Assembly (NCBI RefSeq): GCF_900113115.1 | Contig: NZ_FOOF01000019.1 | Coordinates: 1-64,000, forward strand | Reading direction: 5' to 3' | DNA from: Duganella sp. CF458 | GTDB lineage: Bacteria > Pseudomonadota > Gammaproteobacteria > Burkholderiales > Burkholderiaceae_D | DNA: 64,000 bases | Part shown: positions 18,521 to 27,551 of the stretch, piece by piece | How the letters are laid out: every line of letters starts with the position of its first letter | Numbering within the stretch: position 1 is the stretch's first letter | Position numbers and translations under genes: made by a program | Notes under the pieces: model-generated | What the model saw: only the letters and a program-made list of their open reading frames with translations | The model's database searches: none | Told to the model about the DNA's origin: nothing

Positions 18521-20024
18521 ATTTCACGCCGTGCATCAGTTTCTGGATGAATGGGGCGAGGATGAACAGCAGCACGCCGCCGCCGATCAGGATCCAGAAG
18601 CCCTGGGTGTAGCCGGTCAGCGCCGATTCCACAGTCATGCCGTGTTCGCCGGACATCATCGATGCGACGATGCCGGACAGGTTGTTGCCGATGCCGGTGG
18701 ACAGGAACCAGCCGCCCATGCCCATGCCGACCAGGCGGGTCGGAGCCAGCTTGGTCACCATCGACAGGCCGATCGGGGACAGGCACAGCTCACCGATGGA
18801 CTGGATCACGTAGACCATGAACAGGGTCCAGAACGGGATCATTTTCTTGTCGTCGACCAGGTGGGTCAGCGCGTACATCAGCAGGCCGAAGGCCAGGCCG
18901 TTGCCGATAATGCCCAGTGCGAATTTGCGCGGGATCGATGGATTCTGGCCGCGCTTGCCCATCCAGACCCAGATCGCTGCCACAACCGGCGCGAAGAAGA
19001 TGATGGCCAGCGAGTTGACGGACTGGAACCAGGCGACCGGGAAGGTCATGAAGCCCAAGTCACGGTTCACGATCTGGTCGGCCAGGAAGGTGAAGGACGA
19101 ACCAGCCTGCTCGAAGAAGCACCAGAACATGATGTTGAAGGCGAAGATCACCATCATGGCGATGGTCTTGTCGCGGGCCACAGGACCGTTGCGCACGCCT
19201 TCGACGATCAGCATCACCACCAGGATCAGGAACAGCACGGACAGCACGCCTTGCAGGGCGGCGGCGCCGACTGCCAACAGGGCGTAGACCACCGGGATCA
19301 CGGCCAGCGCGCCCAGCGAGACGTAAGCGATGCGCTTTGGATCCTTGGCTTCCGGTGCCGGTTCGCCAATGCCCTTCAGGCCACGGCGGCCCAGGTAGAA
19401 CCAGAACAGCGAAATGATCATGCCAACGCCGGCGGAAATGAACACGATCTTGTAGGCCGGGGTGTCGCCGGTTGCGAACACTTTTTGTGCCAGCAACTGG
19501 GTGAAGATCGGGGCCAGGAAGCCGCCGACGTTAATGCCCATGTAGAAGATGGTGAAGCCGGAATCGCGGCGGGTGTCGCTCAGCGAATACAGCTTGCCGA
19601 CCATGGTCGAGATGTTCGGCTTGAACATGCCGTTACCGACGATGATGGTCGCCAGGCCGAACTTGAAGATTGTCGGGTCGGGGATGGCGATCATGAACAG
19701 GCCTGCCGCCATGAAGGCCGCGCCGACCAGGATGGAGCGCTGGTAGCCCAGTACGCGGTCGGCGACATAGCCGCCGAACAGTGCGCCGGCATATACCAGT
19801 GCCAGGTAGGAACCGTAAGTCAGGTTGGCCGCGGCCTGGCCCGATGCATCGCCACCGTAGAACTGCGAAACGATGTACAGCACCAGTGCCCAGCGAATCC
19901 CATAAAACGCAAAGCGTTCCCAGAATTCAGACATAAACAGCATCCAGAGCGGAGCAGGGTGACCCATGATCTGCTTGAATTCAGGGATTTTAACCTCGGT
20001 GGTTTGCGTCGTAGGACCGCTCAT
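18519..20024 (-). CDS. POT/PTR-family peptide MFS transporter (proton-dependent di/tripeptide)
   Basis: The 501-residue protein is a proton-coupled oligopeptide transporter of the major facilitator superfamily in the inner membrane. I chose the ATG at 20022-20024 (MSGPTTQTTEVK), preceded by AGGAGAAAC; the longer in-frame extension is not supported. Family segments are clear: FWERFAFYGIRWALVLY, the loop GYVADRVLGYQRSI, GNGMFKPNISTMVG, FTIFYMGINVGGFLAP, and SIGELCLSPIGLSMVTKLAP. About 14 hydrophobic segments are expected. Together with the OPT transporter and dipeptidase nearby it suggests growth on peptides. Confidence 0.93.
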   Translation of the reverse strand: MSGPTTQTTEVKIPEFKQIMGHPAPLWMLFMSEFWERFAFYGIRWALVLYIVSQFYGGDASGQAAANLTYGSYLALVYAGALFGGYVADRVLGYQRSILVGAAFMAAGLFMIAIPDPTIFKFGLATIIVGNGMFKPNISTMVGKLYSLSDTRRDSGFTIFYMGINVGGFLAPIFTQLLAQKVFATGDTPAYKIVFISAGVGMIISLFWFYLGRRGLKGIGEPAPEAKDPKRIAYVSLGALAVIPVVYALLAVGAAALQGVLSVLFLILVVMLIVEGVRNGPVARDKTIAMMVIFAFNIMFWCFFEQAGSSFTFLADQIVNRDLGFMTFPVAWFQSVNSLAIIFFAPVVAAIWVWMGKRGQNPSIPRKFALGIIGNGLAFGLLMYALTHLVDDKKMIPFWTLFMVYVIQSIGELCLSPIGLSMVTKLAPTRLVGMGMGGWFLSTGIGNNLSGIVASMMSGEHGMTVESALTGYTQGFWILIGGGVLLFILAPFIQKLMHGVK

Positions 20025-20092
20025 GCGGTTTCTCCTGGTCGAAAAAAAGCCGAATTGTAATCCACCCCGCACCGTTAAAGGATAATTTCGCG

Positions 20093-20107
20093 TGCTGCAT
20101 AGCAGCA
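20093..20107. promoter_or_regulatory. Inverted repeat in the POT/ppnN divergent intergenic region
   Basis: TGCTGC-ATA-GCAGCA is a perfect 6+6 inverted repeat in the 183-base gap between divergent genes. It overlaps a weak minus-strand promoter-like pair (TTGCTG, 17 bases, TTATCC) that could serve the POT gene. It may be an operator; no regulator is known from the sequence. Confidence 0.35.
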
Positions 20108-20207
20108 ATGTGGTATGTTTGCCAAGCTTGTGTCTGTGAATCAGCACAGCATGGGCGTATATTGCAAGTGCAGTCCCCGAAAAGTTAAATAAAAGGATTT
20201 ACGTATC

Positions 20208-21578
20208 ATGGACAGCAACGTTGTCGATACTCTCATCGCTCCGGAGGGCAGGCTGGAAGTCCTGTCCAAGGCGGAGGTGGTCCAGCTGCTCGACTCGGGC
20301 AAGGGCGGCCTCTATAACATCTTCCGCAACTGCGCCCTGGCGGTGCTGAATTGCGGCAGCACGATCGACGATGGAAAGGAATTGCTGGATCGTTTCAAGT
20401 CGTTTGACATCAACATCCTGCAGCGCGAACGCGGGATCAAGCTGGAAATCAAAGGTGCGCCGGCCATCGCTTTCGTCGATGGCAAGATGATCAAGGGTAT
20501 CCACGAGCACCTGTTCGCGGTGCTGCGCGATATCGTCTTCGTCAGCAACGAAGTTACCGGGAATCCGAAGTTCGACCTGGCCCGCAGCGAGGGCATCACC
20601 GATGCGGTGTTCCATATCCTGCGCAATGCGAATGTGCTGAAGCCGCAGCTCAATCCGAACCTGGTGGTGTGCTGGGGCGGCCATTCGATCAACCGCGCTG
20701 AATATAACTATTCGAAGGAAGTGGGCTACCAGCTTGGCTTGCGTGGGCTCGATATCTGCACCGGCTGCGGTCCGGGCGCGATGAAGGGTCCGATGAAGGG
20801 CGCCACTATCGGCCACGCGAAGCAGCGCTTTACCGGCGGGCGTTATCTGGGCATCACGGAGCCGGGCATCATCGCGGCCGAATCGCCGAACCCGATCGTG
20901 AACGACCTGGTCATCATGCCCGACATCGAGAAGCGGCTGGAAGCGTTCGTGCGCGTCGGTCATGGCATCTGCGTGTTCCCCGGCGGCGCCGGCACGGCCG
21001 AGGAGATTCTTTATATCCTCGGCATCCTGCTGCACCCTGATAATGCGGAAATTCCGTTCCCGCTGATCTTCACCGGACCGGAAACGGCGCGCGAATACTT
21101 CGTGCAGATCAATGAGTTCATCGGCCTGACCCTTGGCCCGGAAGCACAGAAACGCTACAAGATCATCGTCGACGATCCGGAACTGGTGGCGCAGGAGATG
21201 CAGGAAGGGATGAAGCAGGTGCGCGAATTCCGTAAATCGCGTTCGGACGCCTATTATTTCAACTGGGCGTTGAAGATCGACGACGAGTTCCAGCGCCCGT
21301 TCGCGCCGACACACGAAAACATGCGCAACCTGAGCCTGCACAAGAACCAGCCGGTGCACGTGCTGGCGGCCAACCTGCGCCGGGCGTTCTCGGGCGTGGT
21401 GGCGGGGAATGTGAAGGAAGAGGGCATCCGCACTATCGAGAAGTACGGCCACTTCGAGATCCACGGCGACAAGGAAATCATGGGGCCGATGGACGCGTTG
21501 CTGGCGTCATTCGTGGCGCAGAGCCGGATGAAGCTGGCGGGCAAGGCATACACGCCTTGCTACCGGGTGATCCAGTAA
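20208..21578 (+). CDS. ppnN: Nucleotide 5'-monophosphate nucleosidase PpnN (LOG family)
   Basis: PpnN (YgdH) splits purine and pyrimidine nucleoside monophosphates into base and ribose-5-phosphate and is controlled by (p)ppGpp in E. coli. The 456-residue product is full length. It has an N-terminal domain of the DUF4478 type, then the Rossmann-like lysine-decarboxylase/LOG core with CTGCGPGAMKGPMKGA and the diagnostic FPGGAGTAEE motif. A C-terminal extension typical of PpnN, not of short LOG cytokinin enzymes, follows. The ATG at 20208 lies behind AAAAGGA. A strong terminator follows the gene. Confidence 0.92.
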   Translation: MDSNVVDTLIAPEGRLEVLSKAEVVQLLDSGKGGLYNIFRNCALAVLNCGSTIDDGKELLDRFKSFDINILQRERGIKLEIKGAPAIAFVDGKMIKGIHEHLFAVLRDIVFVSNEVTGNPKFDLARSEGITDAVFHILRNANVLKPQLNPNLVVCWGGHSINRAEYNYSKEVGYQLGLRGLDICTGCGPGAMKGPMKGATIGHAKQRFTGGRYLGITEPGIIAAESPNPIVNDLVIMPDIEKRLEAFVRVGHGICVFPGGAGTAEEILYILGILLHPDNAEIPFPLIFTGPETAREYFVQINEFIGLTLGPEAQKRYKIIVDDPELVAQEMQEGMKQVREFRKSRSDAYYFNWALKIDDEFQRPFAPTHENMRNLSLHKNQPVHVLAANLRRAFSGVVAGNVKEEGIRTIEKYGHFEIHGDKEIMGPMDALLASFVAQSRMKLAGKAYTPCYRVIQ

Positions 21579-21585
21579 TTAAACA

Positions 21586-21611
21586 GGGCCGCGTCGAGCG
21601 GCCCTTTTTTA
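21586..21611. terminator. Terminator between convergent ppnN and lysS
   Basis: GGGCCGC-GTCGA-GCGGCCC followed by six T residues on the plus strand, ending just at the lysS stop codon. It clearly serves ppnN. Confidence 0.9.
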
Positions 21612-23150
21612 TCAGTCTTCCTTGCGCAGGTGCGGGAACAGCAGCACGTCGCGGATGTTTGGCGAGTCGGTCAGCAACATCATCAGGCGGTCGATGCCGA
21701 TGCCGCAGCCGCCGGCAGGCGGCATGCCGTATTCCAGGGCGCGGATGAAGTCGGCGTCGTAGTACATCGCTTCGTCGTCGCCGGCTTCCTTGGCCTTCAT
21801 CTGGGCCAGGAAACGCGCCGACTGGTCTTCCGCGTCGTTCAGCTCCGAGAAGCCGTTGGCGATTTCGCGGCCGACCATGAACAGTTCGAATCGTTCGGTG
21901 ATGCCTTCGCGGGTGTCGGAAGCGCGGGCCAATGGCGACACTTCGATCGGGTAGTCGATGATGAAGGTCGGCTCCCACAGTTGCGCTTCGGCGGTTTCTT
22001 CGAACAGCGCCAGCTGCAGCGCGCCCAGGCCGGAGGTGGCGAATGGCTTCACACCGAATTTCAGCAGCTCGGCCTTCAGGAAGTCCATGTCGTTCAGCTG
22101 CGCTTCGGTGTAGCCCGGGGCGTACTTGTTGATGGCGCCGCAGATGGTCAGGCGCTGGAACGGCTTGGACAGGTCCAGTTCACGGCCGCCGTAGGTCAGC
22201 ACGGCAGTACCCTTGGCGTCGACCGCCGCCTGGCGGATCACCTTCTCGGTGAAGTCCATGATCCATTCGTAATCGGTGTAGGCCGCGTAGAACTCCATCA
22301 TGGTGAATTCAGGGTTGTGGCGGACCGACACGCCTTCGTTACGGAAGTTGCGGTTGATTTCGAACACGCGGTCAAAGCCGCCCACCACCAGGCGCTTCAG
22401 GTACAGCTCGGGAGCGATACGCATGAACATCTGCATGTCCAGCGCGTTGTGGTGGGTAATGAAAGGCTTGGCCGATGCGCCGCCCGGGATCGGGTGCAGC
22501 ATCGGGGTTTCGACTTCCATGAATTCGTTCGCTTCCATGAAGCGGCGGATCGAGGAAATCGCAGCGGTACGCGCCTTGAAGGTGCGACGGGTTTCTTCGC
22601 TGGTGATCAGGTCGACGTAGCGCTGGCGGTATTTGGTTTCCTGGTCGGCCAGGCCGTGGAACTTGTCCGGCAGCGGACGCAGGGCCTTGGTGATCAGCTT
22701 GACTTCGCTGACCTTGACGGTCAGTTCGTCGGTCTTGGTCTTGAACAGGGTGCCGGTGACACCCAGGATGTCGCCCAGGTCCCAGCCGCGGAAGGCTTCC
22801 ATCGCCTCTTCGCCGGTGGTGTCCAGGGTAACGTAGATCTGGATGCGGCCGTCGGCTTTCTGGCCGGAGGAGTCCTGCAGGGTGGCGAAGGCGGCTTTCT
22901 TGCCGGCTTCGCGGCGCAGCATCATGCGGCCGGCAATGACCACGGGAACCGGCTCGGCTTCCAGTTCTTCACGGGTCTTCTCGCCGTACTGGACGTGCAG
23001 ATCGGCAGCCTTGTGCTGAGGGCGGAAATCGTTAGGGAAGGCGACGCTCTGTTTCTCGCGGATGGCGGCCAGCTTGGCGCGGCGCTCGGCGATGATCTTG
23101 TTGTCGTCCTGGCCTGGCGCCTGGTCTTGCACTTGGTTTTCCGTAGTCAT
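21612..23150 (-). CDS. lysS: Lysyl-tRNA synthetase, class II
   Basis: LysS charges tRNA-Lys. The 512-residue protein has the N-terminal OB-fold anticodon-binding domain (about residues 75-190, [15 protein letters not shown]) and a class II catalytic core. Motif 2 reads [20 protein letters not shown] and motif 3 reads [16 protein letters not shown]. Length and motifs are normal. It lies four bases downstream of the HAD phosphatase gene, and prfB precedes that, the prfB-lysS neighbourhood seen in many proteobacteria. Confidence 0.98.
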   Translation of the reverse strand: MTTENQVQDQAPGQDDNKIIAERRAKLAAIREKQSVAFPNDFRPQHKAADLHVQYGEKTREELEAEPVPVVIAGRMMLRREAGKKAAFATLQDSSGQKADGRIQIYVTLDTTGEEAMEAFRGWDLGDILGVTGTLFKTKTDELTVKVSEVKLITKALRPLPDKFHGLADQETKYRQRYVDLITSEETRRTFKARTAAISSIRRFMEANEFMEVETPMLHPIPGGASAKPFITHHNALDMQMFMRIAPELYLKRLVVGGFDRVFEINRNFRNEGVSVRHNPEFTMMEFYAAYTDYEWIMDFTEKVIRQAAVDAKGTAVLTYGGRELDLSKPFQRLTICGAINKYAPGYTEAQLNDMDFLKAELLKFGVKPFATSGLGALQLALFEETAEAQLWEPTFIIDYPIEVSPLARASDTREGITERFELFMVGREIANGFSELNDAEDQSARFLAQMKAKEAGDDEAMYYDADFIRALEYGMPPAGGCGIGIDRLMMLLTDSPNIRDVLLFPHLRKED

Positions 23151-23154
23151 GGTT

Positions 23155-23823
23155 TTAATGGTTTGTCAGTGTATTGATGTCGATTTCGCTGAAGTCGCGT
23201 GCAATGCAGATCACATTGTCGAACGCCTTAAACGCTTCAGCAGGCAAAGTGGTTGTCAGGACGACGCAGCGCATGCCGGCTCGGCGCGCTGCTTCCACGC
23301 CCAAAGGCGCGTCCTCGAACACGATGCAGTGCGCCGGATCGGCGCCGCAGCGTTCGGCCGCCAGCAGGAACACGTCGGGTTCCGGCTTGCCGCGTTTGAC
23401 GTCGGCGGCGCCGACGACGGTGTCGAACAGTTCGCGCACACCCAGGCCGTCCAGCGTGAAGTCCACGTTGCAGGGCGGGGCGGCGGTGCCGACCGCCAGG
23501 CGGATGCCGGCAGCCTGCGCTGCGCTCACCAGGGCGCCGAATCCTTCCACGGCGCGCAAGTGGGGAGCGTAGATTTCGCGGTACAGCACTTCCTTCTCGT
23601 CGATCAGCGCGGTCACGTCGTCATGCGCCAGGCCCTCGCCGAGGTATTGGCGCATGATTTCGTGGCCGGTGCGGCCGGCGGTGGCGGCAAAGAATGCCGC
23701 TTCGTCGACGGCATGGCCGCGGCGGCTGAAGAACTCCAGCCACGAGCGGGTGTGAAAACCCATGTTGTCGACGATGGTGCCGTCCATGTCGAAGATGAAG
23801 GCGCGCTGCTGCATGTCGTCCAT
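23155..23823 (-). CDS. HAD-superfamily phosphatase (beta-phosphoglucomutase-like subfamily)
   Basis: The 222-residue protein has the HAD motifs [10 protein letters not shown] (nucleophile Asp), a serine/threonine motif II in LAVGTAA, the lysine in [10 protein letters not shown], and the acidic motif [11 protein letters not shown]. The helical cap between residues 20 and 90 places it with beta-phosphoglucomutase, phosphoglycolate phosphatase and related sugar phosphatases. Substrate cannot be assigned. It sits between prfB (7 bases) and lysS (4 bases) and is probably co-transcribed with them. Confidence 0.85.
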   Translation of the reverse strand: MDDMQQRAFIFDMDGTIVDNMGFHTRSWLEFFSRRGHAVDEAAFFAATAGRTGHEIMRQYLGEGLAHDDVTALIDEKEVLYREIYAPHLRAVEGFGALVSAAQAAGIRLAVGTAAPPCNVDFTLDGLGVRELFDTVVGAADVKRGKPEPDVFLLAAERCGADPAHCIVFEDAPLGVEAARRAGMRCVVLTTTLPAEAFKAFDNVICIARDFSEIDINTLTNH

Positions 23824-23830
23824 TGCGCTA

Positions 23831-24935
23831 TCAGATGCCTTGCTTCAGGGACGCGGAGATGAAGTCGTCCAGGTCGCCGTCCAGCACTTTGCCGGTGTTG
23901 CCGGTCTCGAAGCCGGTGCGCAAGTCCTTGATGCGGGACTGGTCCAGCACGTAGGAACGGATCTGGTGGCCCCAGCCCACGTCGGTCTTGGAGTCTTCCA
24001 GCGACTGCTGCTCGCTCATGCGCTTGCGCAGTTCCAGCTCGTACAGCTTGGCCTTCAGCATGTCCATCGCTTCCGCCTTGTTGCGGTGCTGCGAGCGGTC
24101 GTTCTGGCACTGCACCACAATGCCGGACGGGCCGTGGGTAATACGCACCGCGGAGTCGGTCTTGTTAATGTGCTGGCCACCGGCGCCCGATGCGCGGTAG
24201 GTATCGATGCGCAGGTCGGCCGGGTTGACCTCGATCTCGATCGAGTCATCCACTTCCGGGTACACGAACAGCGACACGAAGGAGGTATGGCGGCCGCCCG
24301 AGGAGTCGAACGGCGATTTGCGCACCAGGCGGTGCACGCCGGTTTCGGTGCGCAGGTGGCCGTAAGCGTATTCGCCTTCGACTTTCAGGGTGGCGGTCTT
24401 GATGCCGGCAACTTCGCCTTCGGACTCTTCCAGCACCTCGGCCTTGAAGCCTTTGCGGTCGCAATAGCGCAGGTACTGGCGCAGCAGCATGGACGCCCAG
24501 TCCTGGGCTTCGGTACCGCCGGCGCCGGCCTGGATGTCGATGAAGCAGTTGTTCGGGTCCATCGGATTGCTGAACATCCGGCGGAATTCCATCTGCTCGA
24601 TGGTCTTCTGGATGTCGGCGGTATCCGCAATCACGGCTTCGAGCGTGTCGTCGTCGCCTTCTTCCTTGCCCATCGCGAACAGTTCGTTCATGTCGCGCAG
24701 GTCGCTCTCTGCCTTCTGCAAGGTCAGGACCACGCCTTCGAGGGCTTTTTTCTCGCGGCCCATGTCCTGGGCCTTTTTCGGGTCATTCCAAACGGCCGGA
24801 TCTTCGAGTTCGGCGTTCAGTTGTTCCAGTTTCTCCGACTTCTTATCGAAGTCAAAGATACCTCCGAAGTTCGGCTTCGCGGTTGGTCAGGTCCGCGAGC
24901 AGGTTGGCGAGGGAATTGATGCGTTCAGCTTCCAT
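23831..24935 (-). CDS. prfB: Peptide chain release factor 2, expressed by programmed +1 frameshift
   Basis: RF2 reads UGA and UAA stop codons. The gene is in two frames. The first runs from ATG 24933-24935 for 27 codons ([13 protein letters not shown]...) to CTT TGA, with the in-frame TGA at 24852-24854. A +1 shift gives CTT GAC and the remaining 340 codons, total 367 residues, close to the usual 365. The shift site has the classic form: a GGAGG element (CGGAGGTATCTTTGAC) just before the slip. The SPF stop-codon reading tripeptide (KSPFDSSGG) and the GGQ catalytic loop ([11 protein letters not shown]) are intact. RF2 thus controls its own level, as known in E. coli. Confidence 0.97.
24849..24867 (-). 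other. prfB programmed +1 frameshift site
   Basis: On the minus strand the site reads CGGAGGTATCTTTGACTTC. It has a Shine-Dalgarno-like GGAGG, a slippery CTT codon and the in-frame TGA followed by C, matching the conserved RF2 autoregulation site. Confidence 0.95.
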
Positions 24936-25005
24936 GGTTTTTCAGGTCTGATAGTTGTTAAATCGAACCTGAAATTATACCTCAGAGGCTGGCGCATCGG
25001 GCAGC

Positions 25006-25392
25006 TCATACGAGGAGACTGTATTCGGCGCGGTAGAGGGCGCCCGGACCGGTTGCCGGGCCGCGGCCGGCCGGCTCCATGAAGATGGACAGGCGGCCGG
25101 CCAGCGGGTTGTCTATTTCGTAAATCCCGGACACGAGCCCGGGCTCGCCGGTGAAGAGCAGCGTGAATTGCTCCTGGTGCGGCACGGCTTTGCCGGGCCG
25201 CACGGCAAGCAGGTCGAGCGAAGTACCGCGTTTGCCCTGGAAGGCGATGAATTGCTGGCCCACCAGGCTGCGGAAGCCGGCCAGGCGCAGCGTGGTCGGC
25301 GTCGGCGGCAGCGCGGCCAGCGATGCGGCGCATGCTACGGCCGGGGCGCCGGCCAAAGTTCCAGCGGCGAGAAGGAAGTTGCGACGTTCCAT
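25006..25392 (-). CDS. Small exported protein resembling DUF6916
   Basis: The 128-residue product begins with a twin-arginine-type signal (MERRNFLLAAGTLAGAPAVA). The rest is a small beta-rich domain with FRSLVGQQFIAFQ, a receptor-like middle, and SGIYEIDNPLAGRLSIFMEP ending in ALYRAEYSLLV. It resembles the uncharacterised DUF6916 family, which I recall near tail-collar genes. It lies three bases after the acetyltransferase gene and is the last member of the collar block. Function is unknown. Confidence 0.7.
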   Translation of the reverse strand: MERRNFLLAAGTLAGAPAVACAASLAALPPTPTTLRLAGFRSLVGQQFIAFQGKRGTSLDLLAVRPGKAVPHQEQFTLLFTGEPGLVSGIYEIDNPLAGRLSIFMEPAGRGPATGPGALYRAEYSLLV

Positions 25393-25395
25393 GAC

Positions 25396-25872
25396 TTATT
25401 CCTTTAACAAGATGGGGTGCCATTCCATGGCGATGTACAGGCCGTCCGTTTCGCCCGGCTGGAAGCCGAGGCGGCGATACAGGGCGCCCGCCGGGTTGTC
25501 TTGTAAAACGTGCAAGTGCAGCGGCAGCCCTGCGCGCTGGCTCCTGTCCTGCAGCCGGGCCAACAGGCGATACCCGATGCCCTGACCCCTGAACCCGGGC
25601 AGCAGGCTGATGTCGACCAGGCGGATCTCGTCGTGGCTGCATGCCACATACAGGCGGCCGGCGGCGACGCCATCGGCAAGGACGACGCTTTCTTCCATGT
25701 AAGGGAAGCGGCGGCGGTAATCGGTGAGCTGGGCTTCATATTGCAGGCGGACCAGCATCGCCTTGACGCTGTGGTCGAGGACCGCCAGGTCCCCGCGCGT
25801 GCTATCCACCAGCGCCAGCAGGAAGGCATGGTCGCCGGCTTCGACCGGCCGCAAGGTGAGATGGCTGCTCAT
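25396..25872 (-). CDS. GNAT-family N-acetyltransferase
   Basis: The 158-residue protein has the GNAT acetyl-CoA-binding motif in LLPGFRGQGIGYRLL (R/Q-x-x-G-x-G/A) and the C-terminal LYRRLGFQPGETDGLYIAME typical of the fold. It lies between a tail-collar gene (6 bases upstream) and the DUF6916-like gene (3 bases downstream), so it probably belongs to that operon and may modify one of its products. The substrate is not evident. Confidence 0.85.
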   Translation of the reverse strand: MSSHLTLRPVEAGDHAFLLALVDSTRGDLAVLDHSVKAMLVRLQYEAQLTDYRRRFPYMEESVVLADGVAAGRLYVACSHDEIRLVDISLLPGFRGQGIGYRLLARLQDRSQRAGLPLHLHVLQDNPAGALYRRLGFQPGETDGLYIAMEWHPILLKE

Positions 25873-25878
25873 CGGTGA

Positions 25879-26400
25879 TCAACTGCGCGGCGGGAAAATC
25901 CCGCTCAAGGCAATGATGAAGTTGAGCACCAGGTAGGGCTGGAGATTGTTATGCGCGCTATTGCCGCCTGCCATGCCAAGCGGGCCTTCCGGCGATGCTG
26001 CCATCGACGTGGCGTCGTGATACGGTGCGCTGATCGTCACAGGCTTGGCGAGCAGGGCGTTGGCCGGCGATTGCACCGAGGCCGTTGCGCTGGAGGCGGT
26101 CATGCCATGGCCGTGTGAAGGCAGCTGGAGTACCGTCAGCGTGGCCGCCGCCTCGCCGCCCTGTTCGCCCAGGTCGCGGGGACTGAGCCCCGGGCCGGCG
26201 CCGGCATGCATGGGAGTGCGTTGGCGCAGGTCCGGCAGGGCGAAGTTGGTTTTGCCATTGCCGCCGTAGGTCGTGCCGAGAATGGAAAACAGTGCGGTGT
26301 TCTGCGCAATGGGAAGGAGCTGGCCATTGCACATGGCCCAGCCCACGGGTGCGAAATTACCGCTGAAGATCCGGATTTCGCCGATATAACGCTCTGCCAT
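25879..26400 (-). CDS. Tail-collar domain protein 1 (microcystin-dependent protein-like)
   Basis: The 173-residue protein carries an N-terminal phage tail-collar domain (PF07484-like). It has YIGEIRIFSGNFAPVGWAMC, NGQLLPIAQNTALFSILGTT, YGGNGKTNFALPDLR, then a Thr/Ser-rich middle with LPSHGHGM, and closes NNLQPYLVLNFIIALSGIFP. The family includes bacterial microcystin-dependent proteins and phage tail fibre tips. It is the third of three tandem paralogues. No other phage structural genes are near, so it is a domesticated or surface protein rather than part of a prophage. Confidence 0.88.
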   Translation of the reverse strand: MAERYIGEIRIFSGNFAPVGWAMCNGQLLPIAQNTALFSILGTTYGGNGKTNFALPDLRQRTPMHAGAGPGLSPRDLGEQGGEAAATLTVLQLPSHGHGMTASSATASVQSPANALLAKPVTISAPYHDATSMAASPEGPLGMAGGNSAHNNLQPYLVLNFIIALSGIFPPRS

Positions 26401-26414
26401 GCTGAACTCCTCGA

Positions 26415-26957
26415 CTAGCCCTGCGAAGGGAAGATGCCTTCAATGGCGATGATGAAGCTGACCGCCAGGAAGGGCGCCATATTATTGTGAGGCTGGTTGC
26501 CGCCTGCCGGCTGGATCGCCTGGGAGGACATGGCCACCGCGGCGGAGCCGGCCGGCGCGTAGAACTTCGGCTTGGAGGGCGCTGCCGGCACATACGCCGT
26601 TGGTCCGCTCAGGTTGATGCCGGTGCCGGTGGCGGGCGGCAGCGCGGTGCTGGCGCTTGCGCTGTGATTGTGTGACGGGATCTGGTTGCCGGTTAGTGTC
26701 ACGCTTTCGACGCCCGCTTGCTGGCCGATGACGTAACTGTTTCCGGTTCCTGGCTGGGTGCCCTGGTGCAGCGGCACCCGTCCGCGCAAGTCGGGCAGGG
26801 CGAAAGTGGTTTGACCATTGCCGCCGTAGGTGGTGCCGATCAGGGCAAACAGGGCGGTGTTTTGTGCAATCGACAGCAGGCTGCCGTCGCAAAAGGCCCA
26901 ACCGAGGGGCGGGAAATTACCCGCGAACAGGCGAATCTCGCCGATGAAGTTATCCAT
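26415..26957 (-). CDS. Tail-collar domain protein 2
   Basis: This 180-residue paralogue of its neighbours starts MDNFIGEIRLFAGNFPPLGW. It keeps LLSIAQNTALFALIGTTYGG, TTFALPDLRGRVPLHQG, IPSHNHSASAS and the C-terminal NNMAPFLAVSFIIAIEGIFPSQ. The His-rich turn (PSHNH) is usual in the family. The middle (about residues 105-145), rich in Ala, Pro and Thr, differs from the two paralogues and is where ligand specificity would be expected. Gaps to its neighbours are 14 and 19 bases. Confidence 0.88.
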   Translation of the reverse strand: MDNFIGEIRLFAGNFPPLGWAFCDGSLLSIAQNTALFALIGTTYGGNGQTTFALPDLRGRVPLHQGTQPGTGNSYVIGQQAGVESVTLTGNQIPSHNHSASASTALPPATGTGINLSGPTAYVPAAPSKPKFYAPAGSAAVAMSSQAIQPAGGNQPHNNMAPFLAVSFIIAIEGIFPSQG

Positions 26958-26976
26958 GCGCCGGCTCCGGTCTGGT

Positions 26977-27486
26977 TCAGCTCTGCGAAGGGAAGATGCC
27001 CTGCAGCGCGATGATGAAGTTGATGGTCAGGTAGGGCTGCATATTCTCGTGCGGCTGGCTGCCGCCGGCATTGCCCACCGTGTTGGCCGCCAGCGTGGCT
27101 GTGCCGTCCTGCGGGGCGTAGTAATTGAGCGCGCCGGCCTCGACATTGCCCAGCACGCGACCGCTTGGATCGGCCTGGTGGCTGACGGCCGTGGAGATGC
27201 CGAGGCTGTGGGTGTGCGCGGGCATCTCGTTGGCGACCAGCGTGTGGCCGGCTTCACCTCCCTGCTGGCCCAGGTTGAAGCCGGCATCCATGTGGACCGG
27301 CACCCGGCCGCGCAAATCAGGCAGGGCGAAGGTGGTCTGGCCGTTGCCGCCATAGGTGGTGCCGAGAATGGAGAAGAGCGCCTGGTTCTGGTTGATCGGC
27401 AGGATCTGCCCATTGCAAAGGGCCCAGCCCTTGGGGGCAAAGTTAAATCCCGTCATCCGGATTTCTGCGAGATACGGTTCGGACAT
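26977..27486 (-). CDS. Tail-collar domain protein 3
   Basis: This is the first of the three paralogues in transcription order, 169 residues. It reads MSEPYLAEIRMTGFNFAPKGW, ILPINQNQALFSILGTTYGG, TTFALPDLRGRVPVHM, MPAHTHSLG and ends NMQPYLTINFIIALQGIFPSQS. It is separated from the upstream PEP-CTERM gene by 65 bases that hold a strong hairpin, so it may have its own promoter or be attenuated. An AAGGAGG ribosome-binding site precedes the ATG. Confidence 0.88.
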   Translation of the reverse strand: MSEPYLAEIRMTGFNFAPKGWALCNGQILPINQNQALFSILGTTYGGNGQTTFALPDLRGRVPVHMDAGFNLGQQGGEAGHTLVANEMPAHTHSLGISTAVSHQADPSGRVLGNVEAGALNYYAPQDGTATLAANTVGNAGGSQPHENMQPYLTINFIIALQGIFPSQS

Positions 27487-27506
27487 GCAGCCTCCTTGCA
27501 GGTGCG

Positions 27507-27526
27507 AGCGCCCCCGCCGGGGCGCT
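27507..27526 (-). terminator. Hairpin between the PEP-CTERM gene and the collar genes
   Basis: AGCGCCCC / GGGGCGCT forms a perfect 8-bp stem with a four-base loop. There is no T tract on either side, so it is either a weak terminator, an mRNA processing or stability element, or an attenuator that lowers expression of the collar genes relative to the PEP-CTERM gene. Confidence 0.55.
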
Positions 27527-27551
27527 GCGGCCGTTTCAGTGGATGGAAAGG

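Noticed and set aside
25879-27486. Prophage
   Set aside because: Only collar-domain proteins occur; no integrase, capsid, terminase or lysis genes and no attachment repeats.
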